The translations under genes were made by a program, and so were the position numbers. A DNA stretch of 5,902 nt from Desulforudis sp. GTDB lineage: Bacteria > Bacillota > Desulfotomaculia > Desulfotomaculales > Desulforudaceae. Shown piece after piece: positions 1-5,368 of this stretch. The stretch is taken from assembly GCA_014859075.1 (NCBI GenBank), contig JACUUW010000122.1:1-5902 (forward strand). Direction: 5' to 3'. Each line of letters opens with the position of its first letter. Position 1 is the stretch's first letter. A model generated the notes under the pieces. That model saw nothing but the letters and a program-made list of their open reading frames with translations. It ran no database searches and had not been told where the DNA came from.

Positions 1-768
1 CGCGCGCAGGTGATGGCGCAGCCTGATCCGACGCTGGCCGACCGGGTGATCGCGGTGGCCGACAGTCTCCGGGCGGAACTGGTGGCACTCGGGGTTGCGC
101 CGCCCGAACGGGTGGTCACGGTCCACAACGGGGTCACTTTCCGAGACTCTATGTCCCGTGGGTCCCCTGAAGCATTCCGCCGGGAACTAGGGTTGTCGGC
201 GGACCGTCCGGTGGTGGGGACGGTGGCGCGGCTTGCGCCGCAGAAGGGCGTGGAATATCTTTTGCGGGCGGGGGCGGAACTGGCGGGCGCCGGGCGGCCG
301 GTGCACCTGGTGATCGTCGGTGACGGGCCGCTCCGGGAGATGCTGACGCGCGAGGCGATATCCCTTGGGGCGGATGTGCTGTTTCTGGGTCACCGGCCGG
401 ACGCGGCGGCGCTCATGGCGGCGTTCGACCTGTTTGCCCTGCCTTCGGTGACCGAGGGGTTGCCGCTGGCGCTGCTTGAAGCCATGGCTGGGGGCTGCCC
501 GGTGGTGGCCACGCGGGTGGGCGGGGTGCCGGAGGCGGTCGTGGACGGGACGACCGGGTGGCTCGTGCCGCCGGCCGACCCGGCCGCTCTGGCCGCGGCC
601 GTGGCCGCGGCCCTGGACGATCCGGTCCGGCGGGCGGAATTGGCGGCGGCCGGGCGGGAACGGGTGCGGCAGGTTTTTACTGACGCCCGAATGGTGGAGA
701 AGACGCTGGCGGTGTACCGGGAAGCGCTTGAAGCCCGGGGGTTCGGCGAGTTGGGTATTGTTTTTTAA
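1..768 (+). CDS. Glycosyltransferase family 4 (GT-B fold), C-terminal part, 5' end outside window
   Basis: The frame is open from the first base, so the start and the N-terminal acceptor-binding domain lie upstream. About 255 residues remain of a family that usually has 350-400. Counting from the GTG at position 10, visible GT4 features are the end of the N-terminal domain with HNGV (residues 39-42), then the nucleotide-sugar domain with VGTVARLAPQKG (69-80), LVIVGDGPLR (100-109), FLGHRPD (125-131) and the EX7E motif in EGLPLALLE (E149 and E157), followed by GGVPEAV (171-177). In the family these residues bind the nucleotide-sugar donor, and such enzymes act as retaining transferases at the cytoplasmic face of the membrane in polysaccharide or glycolipid synthesis. 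Donor and acceptor cannot be read from this sequence. The C-terminal third is Ala-rich. The TAA stop is 39 bp before the next gene, so co-transcription is possible. Family call is firm; specific role unknown. Confidence 0.9.
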   Translation, partial: RAQVMAQPDPTLADRVIAVADSLRAELVALGVAPPERVVTVHNGVTFRDSMSRGSPEAFRRELGLSADRPVVGTVARLAPQKGVEYLLRAGAELAGAGRPVHLVIVGDGPLREMLTREAISLGADVLFLGHRPDAAALMAAFDLFALPSVTEGLPLALLEAMAGGCPVVATRVGGVPEAVVDGTTGWLVPPADPAALAAAVAAALDDPVRRAELAAAGRERVRQVFTDARMVEKTLAVYREALEARGFGELGIVF

Positions 769-807
769 CCCGCCCGTGCATTAGAATTATTTAGGAGCCC
801 GTAAGTA

Positions 808-3009
808 GTGAGAGCAGAGGTGTCCTCTTTGCGGATTATGGGCCTTATAGCGGCCCTATTATTGTTTCTGTCGGCGGCGCCGGCGGCGGCCGGGGCGGAG
901 GACGCCCCGGGACGGGTGGTTATGGTGGTCATTGACCGCCTGGCGCTCGCCGACCTGGAGTCGGACGCCTTCGCTGGAACCGTGGCCCACTCGGCGCTCG
1001 GCCTGATGAACACGAACACCGGCGGCATACGGAACGTCGAGAACACCCACGCTACCATCGGTGCCGGAAGCCGGATTGTGGCCACGTCGGCGGCGTTCTC
1101 GGCGTTTAACGCGTCCGAGAAGGTGCACCAGATGCCGGCCGGGGCGGAGTTTACGCGCCGCACCGGTGTCGCGGCCCCGGAAGGCAGTGTGGTGCACCTG
1201 GGCATCGCCCGGATTTGGGATCTCAGCCGGGACCTGCCTTACCCGGTCAAGGTGGGTGCGCTCGGCACGATGCTCCGTGAGGCCGGGCTCGTGACCGGAG
1301 TGTTCGGAAACGCCGATTGGGACGGGGTGCCGCGGCGGGCGGCCGTTACCATCGCCATGGACCGCCAGGGCCTGGTTGACCGGGGGCTGGTGGGGTTCGA
1401 GACCCTGGTCGCCGACCCGCAGTTCCCGGGTGGGCTGCGCACTGACTACGACAGGCTGTTCGCAGCTTTCAGCGCATATACGAACGTCGATTTTCTGGTG
1501 ATCGACCTGGGGGACCTGTCCCGGCTGGACGAGGCTCGCTGGCACGTGCTGCCCGACGTGCTGGACGAACTCCGGGCGTTGTCGGTGGTGCGGAGCGGCG
1601 CATTCGTGGACCAGGTCCGCCGGGAACTGGATCCGACCCGGGACCTGCTGCTGATCGTTGCCCCCACGCCACCGGCTCCGCACATCTCGGCCGGGAGTAC
1701 GTTGAGTCCCGTGCTCTTGGCTGGACCATCCGGGCCGGGGACCACTACCTCATTTTCGACACGGCGGGAGGGCATCGTCACCAACATGGACCTGGCCCCG
1801 ACCGTGGCTGCATTTTTCGGACTCACGCCGGCGGTTGAAATGTTGGGGCGCTCCCTGGCGGTGCTGCCGGGCACGCCCGACCTGGTCGGACTGCGGGCGC
1901 TGAACGACCGGCTCGTCTTGACCCACAACGTACGCGTGCCGATCATCAAGGGGTACATGACCTTACAGATCGTCCTGGTGCTGGCGGTGGTGCTGACCAT
2001 CATCGTCCGGGAACTCCGGATTGTGCGCCCGGAGTACCTGCAGGCGGCGCTCCTGGTGTTTATGGGTTTCCCGCTGGCGGCCTTGCTCCTGCCGCTCTTT
2101 CCCCAACCAGGAGCCTTTTGGGTGGGGTTCGGAGTCATCCTGCTCACCCTGGCCATCGGCGTCGTGACGGTGGCGGCCGCCCGCCGGAGTCCGCTTTTGG
2201 CCTTCGCCGGCCTGGGCGGGGCGACCGCCCTGGCCATCGTGGCCGACCTGTTTATGGGCGTCCCGCTGATGAAGTACTCCCTCCTGAGCTACGACCCGCT
2301 GGGCGGCGCCCGGTTCTACGGGATCGGAAACGAGTTCATGGGAGTGCTCGTCGGGGCGACGATCATGGCCGCCGCGGTCTCGCTCACGCTGGCCCGGCCG
2401 CGCCGCCGGCCGTTCGTGCTGGCGGGCGCGACGGTGTTCTTCCTGGTCACCCTGTACGCCATCGCCAACCCGAACCTTGGCGCGAACATGGGCGGCACCG
2501 TCACCGCCAGCGTCTCCTTCCTGGTGACCGTCCTGCTTTTCTTGGGGGTACGGTTCACGCGCCGGCTGCTGTTGGCCGGCGCGGGTGGGATCCTGCTGTT
2601 CCTGGCCGGGTTGACCGCCTTTGAGTTTCTCCGGGGTGCGGAGCAGCAGTCTCATATCGGCCGGTCGGCGCGGCTGGTGTTTGGCGGGAACCTGATCTCC
2701 GCGGTCCAGGAAGCCTACCATATCGTTCAGCGGAAAGTAGCCATGAACCTAAAGCTGTTGCGGTACACTATCTGGAGTCGGGTCTTTCTGGCCAGCTTGG
2801 GCGGCTTGATCCTGCTGTTCTACCGGCCTTCCGGCCGGATGCAAAGTTTCCGTGAGCAGTACCCGTACCTGTTCAAGGGCCTCGTGGGGATCGTGGTGGC
2901 CAGCGTGCTCGCCCTGGTGTTCAACGATTCCGGGGTGGTGGCCGCCGCCACGGTTATGGTGCTCGGAGCGCCGCCGCTGCTGTACTTCTTCCTGGAAGAG
3001 GGGTTGTAG
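808..3009 (+). CDS. Uncharacterised exported-domain/polytopic membrane protein, alkaline phosphatase-like N-terminal region
   Basis: The 733-aa protein starts at a GTG preceded by AGGAG (793-797, 10-nt spacing). A later ATG at 838 would shorten the signal peptide. Residues 10-30 form a signal peptide ending in an AAPAAAGA stretch. Residues 36-350 look like the alkaline phosphatase superfamily: a strand then Asp (VVMVVID, D43), a THATIGAGSR block (80-89), FLVIDLGD (229-236), DLLLIVAPTPP (279-289) and NMDLAPTVAAFFGL (326-339), where the family often has an IAPT-type segment. The usual Asp-His metal pair is not evident. About ten hydrophobic segments follow, roughly at 385-400, 411-430, 436-457, 462-482, 505-528, 535-553, 568-582, 586-604, 657-672 and 690-726. 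Polar motifs lie within them: RFYGIGNEFMG (502-512), NPNLGANMGG (554-563) and FNDSG (705-709). The first domain should be extracytoplasmic. Its position after a glycosyltransferase suggests a cell-envelope role, but this is inference. Gene reality is certain; function is unknown. Confidence 0.88.
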   Translation: MRAEVSSLRIMGLIAALLLFLSAAPAAAGAEDAPGRVVMVVIDRLALADLESDAFAGTVAHSALGLMNTNTGGIRNVENTHATIGAGSRIVATSAAFSAFNASEKVHQMPAGAEFTRRTGVAAPEGSVVHLGIARIWDLSRDLPYPVKVGALGTMLREAGLVTGVFGNADWDGVPRRAAVTIAMDRQGLVDRGLVGFETLVADPQFPGGLRTDYDRLFAAFSAYTNVDFLVIDLGDLSRLDEARWHVLPDVLDELRALSVVRSGAFVDQVRRELDPTRDLLLIVAPTPPAPHISAGSTLSPVLLAGPSGPGTTTSFSTRREGIVTNMDLAPTVAAFFGLTPAVEMLGRSLAVLPGTPDLVGLRALNDRLVLTHNVRVPIIKGYMTLQIVLVLAVVLTIIVRELRIVRPEYLQAALLVFMGFPLAALLLPLFPQPGAFWVGFGVILLTLAIGVVTVAAARRSPLLAFAGLGGATALAIVADLFMGVPLMKYSLLSYDPLGGARFYGIGNEFMGVLVGATIMAAAVSLTLARPRRRPFVLAGATVFFLVTLYAIANPNLGANMGGTVTASVSFLVTVLLFLGVRFTRRLLLAGAGGILLFLAGLTAFEFLRGAEQQSHIGRSARLVFGGNLISAVQEAYHIVQRKVAMNLKLLRYTIWSRVFLASLGGLILLFYRPSGRMQSFREQYPYLFKGLVGIVVASVLALVFNDSGVVAAATVMVLGAPPLLYFFLEEGL

Positions 3010-3025
3010 CGGACCGAAAATTTTG

Positions 3026-3053
3026 TTGACAAACCACTCGTATGTGTTAGAAT
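3026..3053 (+). promoter_or_regulatory. Sigma-A-type promoter of speD
   Basis: The -35 box TTGACA (3026-3031) is a perfect match. A 16-nt spacer leads to the -10 box TAGAAT (3048-3053), which matches five of six consensus bases. The A/T tract AAAATTTT (3017-3024) just upstream could act as an UP element. The predicted start near 3060 gives a leader of about 75 nt before the speD ATG. The promoter begins 17 bp after the upstream stop codon, so speD has its own promoter. No terminator is visible between that gene and this promoter, so readthrough is possible. Confidence 0.8.
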
Positions 3054-3058
3054 TGTTC

Positions 3059-3095
3059 TTGGTTGAAATCAACCAAAGCTTTGGTATTTGTTGGT
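3059..3095 (+). promoter_or_regulatory. Overlapping palindromes with TTGGT repeats in the speD leader, possible operator or RNA switch
   Basis: Two inverted repeats share one arm. TTGGTTGA-AA-TCAACCAA (3059-3076) is a perfect 8-bp repeat with a 2-bp centre. ACCAAAGCTTTGGT (3072-3085) is a perfect 14-bp palindrome. A third TTGGT lies at 3091-3095. The block begins at the predicted transcription start. As DNA it could be a repressor operator overlapping +1. As RNA the central ACCAA (3072-3076) could pair with any of three TTGGT copies, giving mutually exclusive hairpins. The repeats are directly visible; a regulatory role is inferred, and I do not recognise the motif as a known binding site. 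Confidence 0.45.
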
Positions 3096-3134
3096 GGATT
3101 TCGGCTGACTTTTATTTTTTAAAGGGGGAAGATA

Positions 3135-3524
3135 ATGCCGATGAAACTGATGGGGCGACACATTCTCGCTGAGATTTACGGCTGCGACTTCGACATTCTG
3201 AACGACCTGAAGCGGATAGAGGAAATAATGATCAACGCCGCGCTTGAAGCCGGAGCCGAAGTCAGAGAGTTTGTGTTTCACAGGTTCAGCCCCCAGGGAG
3301 TCAGCGGAGTAGTGGTCATCTCGGAATCCCACCTGACCATCCACACCTGGCCCGAACTCGGGTACGCCGCCGTCGACGTTTTCACCTGCGGTGATCGGGT
3401 GGACCCCTGGGACGCGTGCAACTACCTCAGTAGCCGCTTTAATGCGAAGCAACTCAAGGCGGAGGAGACCAGGCGGGGAATCTTTCCGGATACTATGCCC
3501 GAATTGAAGGCGGTAAACCATTAG
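3135..3524 (+). CDS. speD: S-adenosylmethionine decarboxylase proenzyme (SpeD, prokaryotic class 1b type)
   Basis: This 129-aa proenzyme belongs to the family that decarboxylates S-adenosylmethionine to the aminopropyl donor for spermidine synthesis in the cytoplasm. The ATG follows AAAGGGGGA (3121-3129) at good spacing. The self-processing site is SESHLTIHTWPE (63-74): cleavage between E64 and S65 would turn S65 into the pyruvoyl cofactor and give an alpha chain starting there. H70 and C85 (FTCGD, 83-87) match the processing and catalytic His and Cys of the Thermotoga enzyme (S63, H68, C83) with a constant offset of two. Length is normal for bacterial SpeD. It has its own promoter and terminator and is flanked by non-polyamine genes; no speE is present in the window. 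Some SpeD homologues without a neighbouring speE are arginine or ornithine decarboxylases, so substrate is less certain than family. Its base composition looks less GC-rich than the neighbouring genes. Confidence 0.93.
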   Translation: MPMKLMGRHILAEIYGCDFDILNDLKRIEEIMINAALEAGAEVREFVFHRFSPQGVSGVVVISESHLTIHTWPELGYAAVDVFTCGDRVDPWDACNYLSSRFNAKQLKAEETRRGIFPDTMPELKAVNH

Positions 3525-3575
3525 GGGGGATATTTATTAGTACCAAGCCGCAAAGGGATGTAGCGACGTAATATA

Positions 3576-3620
3576 GGCCTTGCAATCCAAAACGACAGAT
3601 TGCAGGGCCAATTTATTTTC
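3576..3620 (+). terminator. Intrinsic terminator after speD
   Basis: GGCCTTGCAATC (3576-3587) pairs with GATTGCAGGGCC (3598-3609) to give a 12-bp stem containing one G-U pair and closing a 10-nt loop. The stem is followed directly by the T-rich run AATTTATTTTC (3610-3620). It lies about 50 nt after the speD stop codon and before the next promoter candidate, which fits termination of a single-gene speD transcript. The T-run is interrupted, so efficiency may be moderate. Confidence 0.75.
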
Positions 3621-3646
3621 CAGGGGCGATACGGATATTGATGGAG

Positions 3647-3675
3647 TTGTGAACAAGCCGCGCGGATGTCATAAT
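3647..3675 (+). promoter_or_regulatory. Candidate sigma-A promoter for the hepS-menG-ubiA operon
   Basis: TTGTGA (3647-3652, four of six -35 consensus bases) is followed after 17 nt by CATAAT (3670-3675, five of six -10 bases). It lies between the speD terminator and hepS, where a promoter is needed. The spacer contains the 8-bp palindrome CCGCGCGG (3658-3665). A start near 3682 would give a leader of about 130-170 nt, depending on which hepS start is used. The match is moderate and other A/T-rich sites occur nearby. Confidence 0.45.
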
Positions 3676-3809
3676 CGTAATTGAACCGGGCTGTAATTGT
3701 GAATTGGGTGGCAAAGCAGTCTCGGCCGAGGAAATTTGCCGGGTCCATGATTATTTGGACTCGTTTTGCACAAGTTTACTAGAGGAGTCTGGTTCTGCAG
3801 GCTCGAATA
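3676..3809 (+). other. Non-coding leader upstream of hepS
   Basis: No convincing gene lies here. Visible items are two copies of GTAATTG 16 bp apart (3677-3683 and 3693-3699), a perfect 10-bp palindrome CTCGGCCGAG (3721-3730), and an SD-like AGAGGAG (3781-3787) that is 22 nt before the first in-frame hepS ATG, too far to serve it. GACTC (3758-3762) and GAGTC (3785-3789) could form a weak hairpin that includes part of the SD-like sequence. I recognise no riboswitch class. Confidence 0.4.
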
Positions 3810-4601
3810 ATGACTAATCAAGGGGAAATGCGGGTGGAGGTTACCGGTGCAGTGATGCCGAAGATGTTTGGACCGGTGTGGTCGGACCTGGGGGAAGTCC
3901 ACAAAACGACCGAAGTGCTGAACCGCTTCCCGGACGCCGACAAGCACAAGGGGTTCAGCCTGCTAGAACTTTCACCGCTGGAGGCCAACCTGCGGGCGGC
4001 CGTCGTTTTATTGGTCGGCCGGATGTTCGGCGCCGGGCGCGAGCGGCTGATCGCGCTGGCGGCCATCGTCCAACTGGTCTTTCTGGGGATGCGGGTCCAC
4101 GGGCAGATCGGCGAGGACGGCGCGGGCCCGGACGACCGGAACCGGCTGGCGGTGCTGATCGGCGACTACTACTACGGCCGGTTCTTCGCGCTGGCGGCCA
4201 CCACCGGCATGACCGAGTTTGTACGGCCGCTGACCGAGATTGTGCGCCGGTTGAACGAGGGAACGATGACCCGGCTGCATCTCAGCCCGACGACGGCGGT
4301 GGTGCGGGAGAGCATCCGGCAAGAAACCGCGGCCCTGCTCGCCGAGGCCTGCCGTACGGCCGGGCAGGTGGCCGGGGCCGGAGCGGACGAACAGCTGATC
4401 CTGTACCGCTTGGGTCACGACCTGGGGATGGGCTACTGGTTGATGGAACGGGAGCTGCGCACCGAGGCCTTGGTGAGCCTCCGGGTCGCCCGGGCGCGAC
4501 TCGCCGACCTGCCGGGCGGGGTGGAGCGGGACGCGCTTGACGCGCTGGTCGCGTACCTGTTAGACTGGCCGGAGCAGTCGGTAGCCGATGTCCAGAGTTA
4601 G
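3810..4601 (+). CDS. hepS: Heptaprenyl diphosphate synthase component I (HepS-type small subunit)
   Basis: The protein resembles the non-catalytic small subunit of the heterodimeric heptaprenyl diphosphate synthase. Together with component II (HepT) it extends farnesyl diphosphate with isopentenyl diphosphates to the C35 side chain of menaquinone-7. The best signature is LAVLIGDYYYGRFFALAA (113-130), corresponding to the GDYY segment of HepS and to the GDY region of polyprenyl synthases. The DDxxD substrate-Mg motifs of catalytic subunits are absent, as expected for component I. Length (263 aa from the first ATG) is close to the family's. The start is uncertain. ATG 3810 has no good ribosome site. 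In-frame GTG 3834 follows AAGGGGA (3820-3826), and GTG 3852/ATG 3855 follow GGAGGT (3836-3841). Family N-termini favour a start near MPKMFGPVW (16-24). I give the longest frame because the evidence does not decide. The stop codon overlaps the ribosome site of the next gene. Component II is not in the window. Confidence 0.82.
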   Translation: MTNQGEMRVEVTGAVMPKMFGPVWSDLGEVHKTTEVLNRFPDADKHKGFSLLELSPLEANLRAAVVLLVGRMFGAGRERLIALAAIVQLVFLGMRVHGQIGEDGAGPDDRNRLAVLIGDYYYGRFFALAATTGMTEFVRPLTEIVRRLNEGTMTRLHLSPTTAVVRESIRQETAALLAEACRTAGQVAGAGADEQLILYRLGHDLGMGYWLMERELRTEALVSLRVARARLADLPGGVERDALDALVAYLLDWPEQSVADVQS

Positions 4602-4611
4602 GAAAGACGGG

Positions 4612-5340
4612 ATGGAGTTCGGGGAGACGGCCGGCGGGGCCGAGGCGCTGCGGGCGATGTACGGGGCGATCGCACACCGGTACGACTTGTTGAACAACGT
4701 CTTGAGCTTCAACCAGGCGAACTCCTGGCGGCGGTTCGCCGCCGACCGGTCCGGGCTCGGCCCGGGCGGGTGCGGGCTGGACGTGGCCTGCGGCACGGGG
4801 CTTCTCACCCTGGAGCTCGCCCGGCGGGTCGGACGAAGCGGCCGGGTGGTTGGTGTCGACTTTTGCGACGCCATGCTCGCGCGGGCGCGGGCGAACGCGG
4901 CGCGTACGCCGTTCTGGGACACGGTGCGGTTCAGTTCGGGGGAGGCCGGCACGCTGTCGTTTGCGGACCGGACTTTCGACTGCGCCGCCATCGGGTTCGC
5001 GCTCCGGGTGGTGCCCGACGTGGCGCGGGTGCTCGGGGAGATGATCCGGGTGGTGAAGCCGGGCGGCCGGGTGGTCAGCCTGGAGCTGGCCCGGCCGGTT
5101 GTGCCGGGTTTCAAACAGGTGTACTGGGTGTACATGCAGCGGATGGTGCCCTTGATGGGGCGGTTGGGTTTGGGATTCGAGGGACCGTACGATTTCCTGG
5201 CTGGTTCGGCGGCGGGATTTTTGCACCAGGCCGAGGTTCGGGACCTGTTTTTGGGGTTCGGGCTCGCTGATGTGCGGTATTACGAGTTGACCGGCGGCGT
5301 GGCGGCGGTGCACGTCGGCACCAGACCCCGGCCCGTCTAG
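4612..5340 (+). CDS. menG: UbiE/MenG-family quinone C-methyltransferase
   Basis: This SAM-dependent class I methyltransferase probably methylates demethylmenaquinone, or its precursor, as the finishing step of menaquinone synthesis at the cytoplasmic membrane. From ATG 4612 (242 aa) the order is MYGAIAHRYDLLNNVLSF (16-33), SAM-binding motif I LDVACGTGLLTLEL (56-69), the acidic motif II VGVDFCDAML (80-89), GFALRVVPD (128-136) and RVVKPGGRVVSLEL (146-159). I chose 4612 because AGGAAAG (4600-4606) overlaps the hepS stop at good spacing. An in-frame ATG at 4588 adds eight residues and would overlap hepS by 14 bp. Length suits the family, usually 230-250. Neighbours hepS and ubiA support a quinone role. 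Three usually conserved positions differ: the His of the YDxMN...H..W signature is Ala, the Asn of LRN is Val, and the Ser after the glutamate of the RVxKPGG signature is Ala. A related methyl acceptor is therefore possible. Confidence 0.87.
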   Translation: MEFGETAGGAEALRAMYGAIAHRYDLLNNVLSFNQANSWRRFAADRSGLGPGGCGLDVACGTGLLTLELARRVGRSGRVVGVDFCDAMLARARANAARTPFWDTVRFSSGEAGTLSFADRTFDCAAIGFALRVVPDVARVLGEMIRVVKPGGRVVSLELARPVVPGFKQVYWVYMQRMVPLMGRLGLGFEGPYDFLAGSAAGFLHQAEVRDLFLGFGLADVRYYELTGGVAAVHVGTRPRPV

Positions 5341-5368
5341 ATTGTCGTGGTGGGGGAGCGGAGAGGTT

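Noticed and set aside
591..614. Near-perfect 12-bp tandem repeat of GGCCGCGGCC type
   Set aside because: It is in frame and encodes an Ala-rich helix common near the C-terminus of family-4 glycosyltransferases; simple codon bias explains it.
758..787. Possible promoter TTGTTT-N18-TAGAAT before the 733-aa gene
   Set aside because: The -35 match is only three of six, and the start would fall about at the AGGAG ribosome site, leaving almost no leader.
1446..2237. Long minus-strand open frame (263 aa) opposite the 733-aa gene
   Set aside because: It is an antisense shadow of high-GC coding sequence, rich in Arg, Ser, Thr and Pro, with no domain pattern and a clear real gene on the other strand.
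1963..2721. Second long minus-strand open frame (252 aa) in the same gene
   Set aside because: Composition is dominated by Gly, Arg, Gln, Glu and His in low-complexity runs, as expected from the reverse complement of a membrane-protein gene.
2823..2838. Inverted repeat CCGGCC-TT-CCGGCCGG
   Set aside because: It lies inside the coding region, has no T-run after it and is likely chance in GC-rich sequence.
3521..3748. 75-aa minus-strand open frame in the intergenic region
   Set aside because: It covers the terminator hairpin and promoter candidate, has no convincing ribosome site and resembles no family I know.
3699..3782. Possible 27-codon leader peptide (GTG to TAG) before hepS
   Set aside because: No SD sequence precedes the GTG, the peptide shows no attenuator-type codon run, and such short frames are expected by chance.
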